Shown: positions 27,881 to 36,725, counted from the stretch's first letter. The stretch: DNA of 37,744 nucleotides from Pseudomonadota bacterium (GCA_005776945.1 SXOB01000018.1:1-37744), one strand, 5' to 3'. Made by a program: numbers and translations. The notes: generated by a model from the letters alone, not told the origin.

Positions 27881-28518
27881 TCCTGCCCTTGACCGGGGTT
27901 GGTTGGGCCATGCTTTGGCTCTGGACCGCCCTCGCACTTGCCGCTCCGCCCGAAACAACCGAACGGGATGTTGCGGAGGCCACCCGGCTGTCCCACGAGA
28001 TCGAACGGCTTGCGGAGCGCAATGCGTGGATGGGCGTCGAGCGAATGTTCGCCGACCTGCTGGAAACGGGGGTCGCGCCTGGCTTCGACGAGTGGGTCGC
28101 GGGCGCCCATGCTGCGCGGTCGCGCGGGGACCTGGCCGCCGCTCGAACCCGCCTGGACATGGCGAATCGCCTGCAGGAGGACCGACAGGTCGTCGAATGG
28201 CTGTTTGACGTGGACGCGCGCTTCGGACGCGTCTGGCTCGCCTGTGACAAGGCCCTGGACGCCACCGTCGTCGCCCACTCCCCGTCGTTCCAGCCCGAGT
28301 CCGCGGCTGCCGTAGCCTTCGCCGCGGATCGGCTGTCGCAGGACTGTAGTTTCGACGGGCTCCTGCCCGCAGGACACTATCGGTTCACGTGGGGCAGCCA
28401 CGAAGAGACTTTCGAGGTCGTCCCCCGTGTTCAGAGCGTCCGCATCGACCTGCGGGGGATGGACCCGAAGCTGGCGCGGAAGTCGCGCAGGTCTGAGGAG
28501 CCTCCCCCGCCGCCCTAG
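27877..28518 (+). CDS. Exported protein of unknown function
   Basis: This 213-aa product has an N-terminal hydrophobic leader (MILPLTGVGWAMLWLWTALALA, cut before APPE), so it is exported. A helical middle follows (VAEATRLSHEIERLAERNAW; AARSRGDLAAARTRLDMANR) with TPR-like spacing, then a short beta-rich C-terminal part (LPAGHYRFTWGSHEETFEV) resembling the PEGA-type 'G.Y.v.....g' pattern. The tail is charged and ends in prolines. I recognise no family. An internal ATG at 27910 would also give a signal peptide, but the 4-bp overlap with the preceding gene favours 27877. It ends convergently with the MBL gene: the two stop codons share the bases CTAG. Confidence 0.72.
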   Translation: MILPLTGVGWAMLWLWTALALAAPPETTERDVAEATRLSHEIERLAERNAWMGVERMFADLLETGVAPGFDEWVAGAHAARSRGDLAAARTRLDMANRLQEDRQVVEWLFDVDARFGRVWLACDKALDATVVAHSPSFQPESAAAVAFAADRLSQDCSFDGLLPAGHYRFTWGSHEETFEVVPRVQSVRIDLRGMDPKLARKSRRSEEPPPPP

Positions 28519-29225
28519 CGGGGAGCGTCCCGCTTGGCGCGGAAAGCCGACGGGCCGTCCGTGGCAAGAAAGGGGTTCGTCCGTCGCACTTCGGAGAGCG
28601 GGGCGCTCGCGCCCCCATAGTTGTGTCCCGGGTAAAGGACGAGGTCCCCCGGCAGGGCCGCAAGCCGCTCATGCAACGTGCGGTACATCTCCTCGGTGTC
28701 ACCCCCGGGGAGGTCGGTCCGGCCACAACCGCTCATGAAGACCGTGTCGCCGCTGAGCAGCGCGTTCTTGCACCGAAAGCAGCTGCTTCCTGGCGTATGG
28801 CCCGGCGTGTGCAGCCATTCGACGTGGACGTCGCCCACCTCAATCCGATCTCCGTGGCGCCGCGGGGTCAGGTCCGAGGTGGCGACCCCCGTGACGCCGA
28901 CCACGTAAGGGATGTCCGCCGCGTGGACATGAATGGGGACGCCGCCCGTCCGTTCGAGCAACCGCGCGATCCCCTGGACCGTGTGCCCCATCATGGCCCC
29001 GCCGACATGGTCGGGGTGGTAGTGGCTGCACAACGCGCCCACAATCTTCATTCCGTCAGCCTCGGCAATCTCACAGATGCCGTCGACGTCCCAAGCGGGG
29101 TCTACGACAATCGCCTCCCGCTTGTTCACATCTCCGATCAGGTAGACGAAGTTGTCCATCATCGTCGCCACCCGATCGGCTCGGGCAAAATCGCGGCCAG
29201 CTTCCAACTGACGGAACCACAACAT
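28515..29225 (-). CDS. MBL-fold hydrolase, glyoxalase II-like
   Basis: The 236-aa cytosolic protein has the full metallo-beta-lactamase metal set: SHYHPDH (67-73), HTPGHTPGS with the third His, the bridging Asp in LLSGDTVF, and the last His in LYPGHNYG. The MLWFRQLEAGRDFA start and CGRTDLPGGDTEEMYRTL are typical of hydroxyacylglutathione-hydrolase-like and persulfide-dioxygenase-like proteins. The reaction could be thioester hydrolysis (glyoxalase II) or persulfide oxidation; iron-binding persulfide dioxygenases cannot be separated from it by eye. It is the last gene of the long minus-strand operon, nine bases after the alpha/beta hydrolase. The nearby desulfurase-like gene makes a sulfur role tempting, but that is inference. 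Confidence 0.9.
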   Translation of the reverse strand: MLWFRQLEAGRDFARADRVATMMDNFVYLIGDVNKREAIVVDPAWDVDGICEIAEADGMKIVGALCSHYHPDHVGGAMMGHTVQGIARLLERTGGVPIHVHAADIPYVVGVTGVATSDLTPRRHGDRIEVGDVHVEWLHTPGHTPGSSCFRCKNALLSGDTVFMSGCGRTDLPGGDTEEMYRTLHERLAALPGDLVLYPGHNYGGASAPLSEVRRTNPFLATDGPSAFRAKRDAPR

Positions 29226-29234
29226 GGCGCCCGG

Positions 29235-30083
29235 CTAACCCGCAGGGGATGGCGGACGGCTCCACCACGAGGTCCGGGCGGCAACTGCGTCGACCACCGC
29301 GTCCGGTGCTGCAACCCAGCGAAAGTGCCCGCGCGCGTCGACGGGGAGCACGTCCGGCCCGAGGTGGCCGGTCGTCGCGTGCGGAACACGCGACGAGAGT
29401 GCGCGGAGACTCGCCGGCGGCGTCCAGTCGTCTTCCTCGACCGTGAAACCTGCGATGGGCGATTGGATGCGCGCGAAGCCGGCCTCGACGTCGCCGCCGA
29501 GCACGTCGTAGCGACCGGAGCGCCCGATCGCCGCCCATTGGACGATCTCCGTTCGCGCCTGGCGCCCCCCGAAGCCGACTGCACGGCCCGGGAACCAGCC
29601 TTGGACCTGCGCCAACCGACTCGCAAGGGCCATCTGACATGCGGTCCGCCGTCCCGCCCAGCCAGGCCAACTGGTCGCGGCGTGAATGCCGCTTGCCACC
29701 AGCACGGTCCCGGCGAAGGCACCCGGGTCGGCCGCCTGAGCCAACAGGGCGAGTTGCCCCCCCAAGCTGTGCCCCCACGCGACACAGGACGTATGGCCGT
29801 AGGCGCGAAACACGTCTCGGGCAGCGGGAAGATCGACGTCTCGATGGGTGGTCCAACTCCAATCCACCGTGCGACTCGCGCGAAGCTGACTCGCGCCCTG
29901 CCCTCGCCAATCGAGGCCACATGCCGGATGGCCACGGCGATGAAGCGCTCGCAACAGACCATCGTAGAAGCGCGCGGCGACGCCCATCGCCGGCAGGACC
30001 AAGACGGCGGGGCCGGAACCCGCCATCTTTCCGCGCAACGCGGTGACGTGCCCGTCGCTGGCACGAACGGCAAACTCATCCAC
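29235..30083 (-). CDS. Alpha/beta-fold hydrolase
   Basis: The 282-aa protein has the nucleophile elbow GHSLGGQ (S106 in VAWGHSLGGQLAL) and an oxyanion-region strand VLVLPAMGVAARFYDGLLRAL; LDWRGQGAS is the usual loop after strand 4. The catalytic His is probably in DARGHFRWV near residue 256; the Asp is likely in GPDVLPVDA. The overall arrangement is like lysophospholipase- or serine-esterase-like hydrolases (COG4757 type), but the substrate is unknown. It has no signal peptide, so it is cytosolic. The GTG start overlaps the upstream desulfurase-like gene by 8 bp, and the MBL gene follows after nine bases. Confidence 0.85.
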   Translation of the reverse strand: MDEFAVRASDGHVTALRGKMAGSGPAVLVLPAMGVAARFYDGLLRALHRRGHPACGLDWRGQGASQLRASRTVDWSWTTHRDVDLPAARDVFRAYGHTSCVAWGHSLGGQLALLAQAADPGAFAGTVLVASGIHAATSWPGWAGRRTACQMALASRLAQVQGWFPGRAVGFGGRQARTEIVQWAAIGRSGRYDVLGGDVEAGFARIQSPIAGFTVEEDDWTPPASLRALSSRVPHATTGHLGPDVLPVDARGHFRWVAAPDAVVDAVAARTSWWSRPPSPAG

Positions 30084-31110
30084 GCTGTAGGATCTCCGAC
30101 AACGCAGCGAACGTGGCGTCGACGTCGGCGGATGTCGTGTTCTCCCCCCAACTCAGCCGCAGTGCACCGGCCGGTTCGGGATCGTCCAACGAGCGCAGCA
30201 ACGCAGACGGCAGCTGGCTTCCCGAAGTGCAAGCCGCCCCACTGCTCGCCGCGATCCCAGCGAGGTCGAGGGCGGCAACGAGCAGGTCGCCCCGGCGCCC
30301 AGCAAACACGAACGTGAGGATGCCGGGGGCCCGTGCGCCTTGGCCGACCGCCCGACCTCCGCAGCGCGCTGCAGCAGCGAGGGCCTTGGCATCGAGCGCC
30401 TGCCAATGGCGTACCCGCGCCTCGCGCCGCAATCTGGCAAGGCGGGCCGCCATGCCGAACCCGACCGCGAGTGCGACCGGGACTGTGCCAGCCCGCAACC
30501 CCCGTTCCTGAGCGCCTCCCTTCAGCTGAGGCTGAATCGCGTCCACGCCGCCACGAACGACCAACGCGCCCATGCCCTGGGGTCCGCCAAGCTTGCTCGA
30601 CGCCAGAGCGATCGCGTGGCCAGGAATCGCGGTGAGGTCCATCCGCGACGCCGCAGCGGCCGCGTCCACGTGGTGCCAACCCGGCCAGGGCCGCGCCAAA
30701 CCGAGGGTGCTACCGTCCTCGTGGTGAGCGGCCGTCGTCGCCAACACCCCCGCCCCGTCGATGTCCAACAGGCCCGTCCGGGGACGGGGCCAAATCACAC
30801 CACCTCGGCCAAGGACGGCCGCCGTGAGCGAGGGATGGTCGCCGTCCACGCCGTGGGCAGGTCCCGCCGGCGCGCCCAACACGCCGAGTGCGTTCGCCTC
30901 GGTCGCCCCGGAGGTAAACAACACGCCTCGCGAGGGTGCCCCCACGAGCGCCGCCACATCGGCGCGAGCTGCCTCGAGTGCCGCCTGCGCCGCTCGGCCT
31001 TCGGCGTGGGCCGATGACGCGTTCGCCGCGCGCCGCCACCAGGGCGCCATCGCCTCGATGACATCCTCGAGTACCGGCGTGGCCGCGGCGTGGTCGACGT
31101 AGCGACGCAT
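30076..31110 (-). CDS. Cysteine desulfurase-like PLP enzyme, divergent
   Basis: The 344-aa product follows the NifS/IscS plan: YVDHAAATPV at the N-terminus, LFTSGATEANALG (65-), a PLP-stacking His in GDHPSL (H92), VDA with the pyridine-N Asp (D149), a Schiff-base Lys in ASSKLGGPQG (K173), QERGLRAGT, and the mobile-loop Cys in SSGAACTSGS (C294). It is therefore probably able to make persulfide from cysteine. Several normally fixed residues differ: the NNE of the PLP site reads HHE (129-131), the VDAAQ Gln reads Ala, and the SAHK His reads Ser. It is also shorter than IscS (about 400). It might have changed substrate, e.g. selenocysteine lyase or another sulfur transfer. It starts one base after tsaE, within the operon. 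Confidence 0.82.
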   Translation of the reverse strand: MRRYVDHAAATPVLEDVIEAMAPWWRRAANASSAHAEGRAAQAALEAARADVAALVGAPSRGVLFTSGATEANALGVLGAPAGPAHGVDGDHPSLTAAVLGRGGVIWPRPRTGLLDIDGAGVLATTAAHHEDGSTLGLARPWPGWHHVDAAAAASRMDLTAIPGHAIALASSKLGGPQGMGALVVRGGVDAIQPQLKGGAQERGLRAGTVPVALAVGFGMAARLARLRREARVRHWQALDAKALAAAARCGGRAVGQGARAPGILTFVFAGRRGDLLVAALDLAGIAASSGAACTSGSQLPSALLRSLDDPEPAGALRLSWGENTTSADVDATFAALSEILQRG

Positions 31111-31111
31111 C

Positions 31112-31558
31112 TCAGGCCCACCGCGCCGCTACGCGTCGGGCGACAGGCCCGCGCGCCTCGACGCGGACGTCCCGTCCACCTCCGACTTCGAGAAGGTGAA
31201 TCGCGACGTGGTCGTCTGGCAGCTCCGCGGCGCGCTCGGGCCATTCGATGGCGACGACGCAGGACGGGTCCCCGATCAGCGCGTCGCAGCCGAGCTGCGC
31301 GAGGTCGACACCCTCGCCCAGCCGGTAAAGATCCGCGTGCCAAAGGGGCCACCGGCCTCCGTCGACGAGGGAGACGAGCGCGTACGTCGGGCTACGGACC
31401 GAGCTGGCCGCGCCGAGGCCGACGGCAAGGCCCTTCACGAACGTCGTCTTGCCCGCGCCGAGGTCACCGTACAGGCAAACGACGAGGCCCCCATCAGCCA
31501 CTGCCCCAAGCGATCGCCCAGCGGCCTCGGTGGCCGCCGCGTCCGACCAGCGCCTCAT
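31112..31558 (-). CDS. tsaE: tRNA t6A synthesis ATPase TsaE
   Basis: TsaE is the ATPase that works with TsaB and TsaD to attach threonylcarbamoyl to A37 of ANN-decoding tRNAs. The 148-aa product has Walker A GDLGAGKTT (31-39), the family-specific SPTYALV followed by a beta strand, HADLYRL and IEWPERAAEL near the C-terminus. The ATG overlaps the stop of nnr by 4 bp (ATGA), which fixes the start; longer starts lie within nnr. The nnr-tsaE order is common in bacteria. All expected motifs and length (about 150) are present. Confidence 0.95.
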   Translation of the reverse strand: MRRWSDAAATEAAGRSLGAVADGGLVVCLYGDLGAGKTTFVKGLAVGLGAASSVRSPTYALVSLVDGGRWPLWHADLYRLGEGVDLAQLGCDALIGDPSCVVAIEWPERAAELPDDHVAIHLLEVGGGRDVRVEARGPVARRVAARWA

Positions 31559-32946
31559 GGCAGCCCCGCTTGAATCGCCTTCAGGATGTCGCTCGCGCGC
31601 CATCCTTCGGCCTTCCGCACCCCCAGCCTCTCCCCAGCAGCGGCCGCGGCGTCTGCGGCCAGCAGCGCCGCCAGAGCCGCCGGTACACCCCGCGCCAGGA
31701 GGCCGCCGATCAGGCCCGTCAGCACATCGCCGCTGCCACCCGTCGCGAGGCAAGGGTGGCCCTTGCGCACGACGGCAATTCCCTCGGTGGACCGAATCAG
31801 GGTGTGTCGTCCCTTGAGCAAGGACACCGTGCTCGCCGGCCCAAGCCGTGCGACGGCCCCGAATCGATCCTGGTCCACGTCCTCGGAACCCACACCCAAG
31901 AGTCGAGCCGCTTCACCTGCGTGGGGCGTGATGACCCGTGGACCTTGGCCCGGCAGCCAAGCCACATGGGTCAGCGCGTCGGCGTCCGCGACGATGGGCT
32001 CCGGAGCGCTCGTCCACAGACTCACCATGGCCTGCACCGCTGTCGGACTCAACTGGCCGAGGCCTGGCCCAACTGCCCACGCGGCCGCCGGACGTTTCAA
32101 CGGCAGGGTGTCAGCAACCATGACCTCAGGTGGCAGGGCGCGAAGCGCGCTGCGCTGGCCCGCCCAAACGAGCGTGACCAACCCAGCGCCGGCAACCAAC
32201 GCGGCCCGGCAGCACAATGCGGCCGCGCCGGCCATCGCATCCGAGCCGGCCCAAACCGCGACGTGGGCCCCCTTGTGTGCGTCGTCGACCCGGCGTGGCC
32301 ACGTCAGATCGCCAAACTCCGGCGTCTTCGCTGCCGTCGGGAACCGTCCCAATCCGATGTCGGCGACGATGACGTCGCCCGCCAAGTCCGGCCCGGCGCC
32401 GCACACAAGGCCCCGCTTGAACGCCCCAAAGGTAACGGTCGCGGTCGCGCGAAGGGCGGCTCCCCTCACCCGGCCCGTCTCCGAACACAGACCGCTGGGA
32501 AGGTCGACGGCAAGGACCTTTCGACCGCGGCAGGCCTCGAACCGCTCGATCCAAGCGGCGTCGAGGTCGCGTGAGAGGCCCGTTCCGAAGGCTGCGTCGA
32601 CGATCCAGCCTGTCGGGTGCGGCGCCTTCACGACGGGTACACCCGCGGCTTGGGCCACGCTGGCCATCAGGCTCGCGTCGCCCGAACCCGGGTCACTCCC
32701 GGGCCAAACCGCGACCGTGGCACCCGACAGGTGAAGCCGGCGTGCAATGGCCCATCCGTCGCCCCCGTTCTGACCCGGCCCGGTCAACACGGTCACGGGC
32801 TCCGCCGCGCCAAGGGCCCGCCAACGGGCGACGACCTCGTGTGCGGCGAGTTCCATCAGGGCGATCGACGGCAGGCCAAGCGCCGACGTGGCCTTGTCGG
32901 CGGCGCGCATCTCCGCCGCAGTGGCAACGGGCCTCAACCCACCCAC
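31555..32946 (-). CDS. nnr: Bifunctional NAD(P)HX epimerase/dehydratase
   Basis: The protein repairs hydrated NAD(P)H: the N-terminal YjeF_N domain (about 1-205) epimerises and the C-terminal ribokinase-like domain (about 220-463) dehydrates using ADP or ATP. N-domain features are AEMRAADKAT, TGPGQNGGDGWAIARRL, VDAAFGTGLSR and AVDLPSGL. C-domain features are HKGAHVAVWAGS, WAVGPGLGQ, VADADAL, ITPHAGEAARL and ATGGSGDVLTG with the catalytic Asp. It is 463 aa, normal for the fusion. The GTG at 32946 overlaps glmM by 13 bp; a TTG at 32937 would give a 4-bp overlap and a three-residue shorter protein. It lies between glmM and tsaE. Confidence 0.94.
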   Translation of the reverse strand: MGGLRPVATAAEMRAADKATSALGLPSIALMELAAHEVVARWRALGAAEPVTVLTGPGQNGGDGWAIARRLHLSGATVAVWPGSDPGSGDASLMASVAQAAGVPVVKAPHPTGWIVDAAFGTGLSRDLDAAWIERFEACRGRKVLAVDLPSGLCSETGRVRGAALRATATVTFGAFKRGLVCGAGPDLAGDVIVADIGLGRFPTAAKTPEFGDLTWPRRVDDAHKGAHVAVWAGSDAMAGAAALCCRAALVAGAGLVTLVWAGQRSALRALPPEVMVADTLPLKRPAAAWAVGPGLGQLSPTAVQAMVSLWTSAPEPIVADADALTHVAWLPGQGPRVITPHAGEAARLLGVGSEDVDQDRFGAVARLGPASTVSLLKGRHTLIRSTEGIAVVRKGHPCLATGGSGDVLTGLIGGLLARGVPAALAALLAADAAAAAGERLGVRKAEGWRASDILKAIQAGLP

Positions 32947-34190
32947 CCGACAAGCCGGTCGGCGACGTCTGCGGCCACGGTGTCGACCGCGCTCGCCTCA
33001 GGGCCTTCGACGAGCCACCGGAGGATGGGCTCCGTGCCAGACCACCTCACGAATACCCGGCCTCCACTCAAGCGCCGATCCCAAGCGGCCAAGATCGGGC
33101 TCAAGTCGTCCAACGGTCGACGTTCTGCCGACGCCACTTTGCCCGACCGGCGCGGCCAGGGGGCGTAGGGCGCGACCACGTCGCTTAGTCGCCGACCCCG
33201 AGCGGCTGAAAGGGCAGCAAGACCAGCGAGCAGGCCGTCGCCGCCAGCCACCTCGGCGAAGAGCACGTGCCCCGACTCCTCCCCGCCAAGGGGGAGGTTC
33301 TTGGCGTCCATCGCGGACCGAACGTGGCGGTCGCCGACGGAGGTGCGCACGACGTGCACGCCTTGCAGGGCGGCCTCGAGGCGCAGGCTGCTCATCACTG
33401 TGACGGCCAAGCCGGACGCCGACCGGCTCGCCGCCAGCCAACCCAACAGCGCGTCGCCCGGTACCACCCGCCCGCCCTCGTCGAGAAGGACGCAGCGGTC
33501 GGCGTCGCCGTCGACCGCGATGCCACCCAAGAAACCGCCCAAGGCCATTTGCCTGGCAAGGGCAGCCGGGTACTCACTGCCGACGCCGGAGTTGATCTCG
33601 CCGCTCCCGTCGCCAACGAGAACGCGAAGCTCCGGACGCCGCGCCTGCAAGGCTCCAATCGTTGCGCTGGCGGCGCCATTCGCGAGATCCAAGGCGACGA
33701 CGCCCTCCACCGCGCCGCTGACCGTGTCCACAACCTCGGCCCAACGCGCGGCGAGAGCCGCCGAGACGTCGACCCGAAGGCCTCGGACCGCGGCCACGGG
33801 ACGAGCCTCCATGACCCCAGCGACGATGGCCGCAGCGGCCTCGTCGCTCGGCTTCCGGCCTCGTGCACCAAGCCACTTGAAGCCATTGTCCGACGCCTGG
33901 TTGTGACTCGCGGTTGCGACCCATGCCCCGTCTGCCAAGCCAGAGTCAATGCCGATCGCTGCGGCCGAGGTCGGCGCCACTCCCCCATCGATGGCAAGCC
34001 CGCCCGTCCTTCGCACCCCATCGATCAGGGCCTCAGCCAGGTCAGGTCCACTCGCACGGGTGTCGCGGACGACGAGGACACGTCCGACCTCGGCGCCGGC
34101 CCACTCGCCAAGGCGACGCGCCGTTTCGACGTCGATTGGGGGCATTCCGGCTCGTCCGCGGACGCCGTCCGTGCCGAATGCAAGGGTCAC
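32934..34190 (-). CDS. glmM: Phosphoglucosamine mutase
   Basis: GlmM converts glucosamine-6-phosphate to glucosamine-1-phosphate for UDP-GlcNAc, feeding peptidoglycan and lipid A. The GTG at 34190 overlaps the cdaR stop (GTGA) and gives MTLAFGTDGVRGRAG, the family N-terminus. The phosphoserine loop is ATASHN (S95), the metal loop VDGDADRC (227-232), the sugar loop GGEESGH, and the phosphate-binding loop RWSGTEP. At 418 aa it is somewhat shorter than the usual 445. The RWSGTEP loop differs slightly from the common RPSGTEP. Its place after cdaA and cdaR is the same as in Firmicutes, where CdaR and GlmM modulate CdaA. Confidence 0.93.
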   Translation of the reverse strand: MTLAFGTDGVRGRAGMPPIDVETARRLGEWAGAEVGRVLVVRDTRASGPDLAEALIDGVRRTGGLAIDGGVAPTSAAAIGIDSGLADGAWVATASHNQASDNGFKWLGARGRKPSDEAAAAIVAGVMEARPVAAVRGLRVDVSAALAARWAEVVDTVSGAVEGVVALDLANGAASATIGALQARRPELRVLVGDGSGEINSGVGSEYPAALARQMALGGFLGGIAVDGDADRCVLLDEGGRVVPGDALLGWLAASRSASGLAVTVMSSLRLEAALQGVHVVRTSVGDRHVRSAMDAKNLPLGGEESGHVLFAEVAGGDGLLAGLAALSAARGRRLSDVVAPYAPWPRRSGKVASAERRPLDDLSPILAAWDRRLSGGRVFVRWSGTEPILRWLVEGPEASAVDTVAADVADRLVGWVG

Positions 34191-35125
34191 GGCTTGGCCA
34201 CGTCGATGCGGTCTGGGTGGACCTCGACAGCCGTCACCTCGGGGCCGCCTGGGTGGAGGATGTGCAGTCGGGCGCCGTCTTCGGGGGCCCCGAACTCCGC
34301 CTGATACGCGTCGCGGCGCGCGGGATCCGGCAACACGACCCAGGCGACGACGTCGACCGGGTCCATGGCCGCCAAGGTCGGCGACGGCCCTTCGAGCACG
34401 ACGTCGACGACCCAAGGACGCGCGATCCACCCCTCGTTTCCGCGAACCTCCACCGCGACCCCGGTGAGGGTTCGACGCGTGCCGTGCGGCTCCACGGAGA
34501 CTTGCACGGTCACTTGGTTGGGCGTTGCCGTCGCCGTCGGGGGCAAATCCAGCGTGACGACTTCGTCACCGCTAGCCGTCCACGTGCTCAAGTCGATTGG
34601 CACCGTGCTGACCGATTTCATGCCCGACACGACGACGCGCGGGCCAAGCAGCTCGACGTGGCCCGGCGAAACGTCGACGCCGGAAATCACGAGCCCGTCC
34701 GGGGGGTCGCCGACCGTCGTCACGTCGACGCGGACCTTTCGCCGTTGACCCTCGTCCAGCGCCATTTCGAGCGTCGTTGGAAGCCACCCGCTCACTTCCA
34801 CACCCGGCGGCAGTTCTTCGACCGCAAGCGTGGACAAGTCGATCGCGTGACCACCGGCCCGCAAACCGGATGCGTCGACGCCAACGCGCAGCGGAGCGCG
34901 GCTCGCACGACGTAGGGCATTGCGGGTGCCCTTGACCTTGAGTTGGACTTGGGTCGGCAACGCCGCCACTGGCAACAACCGCTCGGGGAGCGTCCAAGCG
35001 AGCGTTGCCGTCACTTGCCCCTCGAGGGTCTCGTCGCCTTGGACGGATACCCAAGCGACCAACGCGACCCCAAGGGCCACCCCTTTGCGCATCGGGTCTT
35101 GGAGCCAACCGCGGACTGGACTCAC
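34187..35125 (-). CDS. cdaR: YbbR-domain protein, CdaR-like regulator of CdaA
   Basis: The 312-aa protein has one N-terminal transmembrane helix (GVALGVALVAWVSVQGDET, about 15-32), then a periplasm-facing beta-rich region of YbbR repeats, visible as ALPTQVQLKVKGTRNALRRA and VDVSPGHVELLGPRVVVSG, typical of the domain's V.P..V.v.G pattern. CdaR regulates the membrane diadenylate cyclase CdaA in Gram-positive bacteria. The GTG overlaps cdaA's stop (GTGA), and glmM follows in the same way, giving the conserved cdaA-cdaR-glmM order. No other motif is visible. Length is normal for a protein with two to three YbbR repeats. Confidence 0.9.
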   Translation of the reverse strand: MSPVRGWLQDPMRKGVALGVALVAWVSVQGDETLEGQVTATLAWTLPERLLPVAALPTQVQLKVKGTRNALRRASRAPLRVGVDASGLRAGGHAIDLSTLAVEELPPGVEVSGWLPTTLEMALDEGQRRKVRVDVTTVGDPPDGLVISGVDVSPGHVELLGPRVVVSGMKSVSTVPIDLSTWTASGDEVVTLDLPPTATATPNQVTVQVSVEPHGTRRTLTGVAVEVRGNEGWIARPWVVDVVLEGPSPTLAAMDPVDVVAWVVLPDPARRDAYQAEFGAPEDGARLHILHPGGPEVTAVEVHPDRIDVAKP

Positions 35126-35931
35126 GTCGCCTCCGTGGGCTCGGGACCCCGTTGGGAGAACAGCTCGACCAGCGCGGTGCGCAGTTCGGCGACGTCGGCC
35201 ATCGGTCGGATGTCACCCTTCATCGCGAGCGAAACAGTGCCGCGCTCCTCGCTGACGACCACGGCCACGGCGTCCGAGTCCTCAGTCAGCCCAATCGCGG
35301 CCCGATGGCGCGTGCCAAGTGCGCGGCCCACGTCTCGGGACAGGCTGATCGGAAAGAACACGGCGGCATGGGCCAGCCGACGCTGCCGGACGACCACCGC
35401 GCCGTCGTGGAGCGGACTTGTCGGGTGAAAGATGGCTTGCAGGAGGTCGGCGCTCGGCGTTGCATCGAGCACAGGCGCACCCTCCAGGTACCCGGCGAGG
35501 CTCCCTTCTCGTTCGACGACGACCAACGCGCCGAGGCGTCGCCCGGCCAACGCGAAGCTGGCTTGGACCACGGGTTCGATCCACGCGACATCCCCTGACC
35601 CTTGGGGCCCGAGTGCAAGTCCGTCGCCCGCTCGCGCGAGCACGCGCCGAATGTCGTCCTGAAACAGGATGATCAGGGCGAGAACTGCGTAGACCACGAG
35701 GTTGTCGAGCACCCAATGGACGGTCGCGAGCCCAAGGAGTTCGCTGACTTGGTACAAGATGCCGAGCAGAAAAAGGCCGAACATCGACTGCATCGCCCGC
35801 GTGCCCTTCAGCGTCACGAGCACCCGGTAGACGACAGCCGCGAGCAGCAAGACGTCGATCGCATCGATCCATGTCGCCGTCGAAAACACCGTCGAGTGCC
35901 AGGCGTCGACCACAGCGTCGAGCCAAGTCAT
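35122..35931 (-). CDS. cdaA: Membrane diadenylate cyclase CdaA
   Basis: CdaA makes the second messenger c-di-AMP from two ATP. The 269-aa product has three N-terminal membrane helices (about 20-90, ending in VLALIILFQDDIRRVLARAG) and a C-terminal DAC domain with the two hallmark motifs DGA (176-178, in LHDGAVVV) and RHR (208-210, in GTRHRAAIGLTEDSD), so it should be active. The ATG overlaps folP's stop (ATGA), giving a length close to Bacillus CdaA (273). Upstream starts would run into folP. c-di-AMP is best studied in Firmicutes for potassium, osmotic and cell-wall control; it is less studied in Myxococcota. The c-di-AMP phosphodiesterase is not in the window. Confidence 0.96.
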   Translation of the reverse strand: MTWLDAVVDAWHSTVFSTATWIDAIDVLLLAAVVYRVLVTLKGTRAMQSMFGLFLLGILYQVSELLGLATVHWVLDNLVVYAVLALIILFQDDIRRVLARAGDGLALGPQGSGDVAWIEPVVQASFALAGRRLGALVVVEREGSLAGYLEGAPVLDATPSADLLQAIFHPTSPLHDGAVVVRQRRLAHAAVFFPISLSRDVGRALGTRHRAAIGLTEDSDAVAVVVSEERGTVSLAMKGDIRPMADVAELRTALVELFSQRGPEPTEAT

Positions 35932-36725
35932 GGACGACACGCCAGAAACACGTCGAGGGCCTGGCGGGTGGCCGCGACGTCGTGAACGCGCAACGCCCAT
36001 GCCCCACCGGCGACAGCCGCGAGCGCAGCGCCGACCGAACCGGCCGCCCTCTCTGACGGCGTCGGAACCCCCGAAAGGTCACCCACAAAGCGTTTTCGGG
36101 AGGCACCCACAAGTACGGGGTACCCTAGAGCACACAACCTTGGCAGGGCCGCGATCAGGCGGGGGTTGTCTTCGCTCCGCTTGCCGAAGCCGAGCCCAGG
36201 GTCCACGCGGATGGACGACGGGGCAATCCCCGCCTCTCGGGCCCGTGCGACAACCTTGCGAAGGCCCAAGAGCACGCCGTCGACGACGTCGCCCTCCATC
36301 GGATGCCGCATCATCGTCTGCGGCTCGCCATGCCGATGCATCAACACGACGGTCACTCCGTGGGTGGCCGCCCATGTGCGCAGGGCCAGTTCATCGAGCG
36401 CTCGCACGTCATTGAGGATCGTAGCTCCGGCGTCGAAGGCCGGCTCCGCGACGGCACGTCGAGAGGTGTCCACCGACACGACCAGGCCTGGACGGGCGCG
36501 CACCAAAGCCGCGACCACCGGCAGCACCCTCGCCGCTTCCTCGCCCGAAGCGACAAGCGCCGCACCAGGCCGAGTGGACTCCCCACCGACGTCGATGACG
36601 TCTGCGCCTTCGTCGGCGAGTCGGAGGGCGGCGTCGACCGCCTCCTTGACGGTTGGCCACCGGCCGCCGTCCGAGAAGCTGTCGGGTGTGACGTTGAGAA
36701 CCCCGAAAAGGAGGGGGCGGCTCAC
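35928..36725 (-). CDS. folP: Dihydropteroate synthase
   Basis: FolP joins 4-aminobenzoate to the pterin diphosphate in folate synthesis and is the sulfonamide target. The chosen GTG at 36725 overlaps the ftsH stop (GTGA); a GTG four codons earlier is possible. The 265-aa product has GVLNVTPDSFSDGG, DVIDVGGESTRPGA, VSVDTSRR, ILNDVRAL, VLMHRHGEPQTM, VDPGLGFGK, LVGASRKRF and RVHDV, the complete family set. The segment that usually reads MHMxGxP is MHRHGEP. It sits between ftsH and cdaA, an order seen in several Deltaproteobacteria. Confidence 0.95.
   Translation of the reverse strand: MSRPLLFGVLNVTPDSFSDGGRWPTVKEAVDAALRLADEGADVIDVGGESTRPGAALVASGEEAARVLPVVAALVRARPGLVVSVDTSRRAVAEPAFDAGATILNDVRALDELALRTWAATHGVTVVLMHRHGEPQTMMRHPMEGDVVDGVLLGLRKVVARAREAGIAPSSIRVDPGLGFGKRSEDNPRLIAALPRLCALGYPVLVGASRKRFVGDLSGVPTPSERAAGSVGAALAAVAGGAWALRVHDVAATRQALDVFLACRP

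Noticed and set aside
28623..30317. 564-aa plus-strand and 29159-30679 506-aa minus-strand open frames
   Set aside because: Both overlap the MBL, hydrolase and desulfurase-like genes, whose catalytic motifs are intact; composition is Arg/Pro-rich as for shadow frames.
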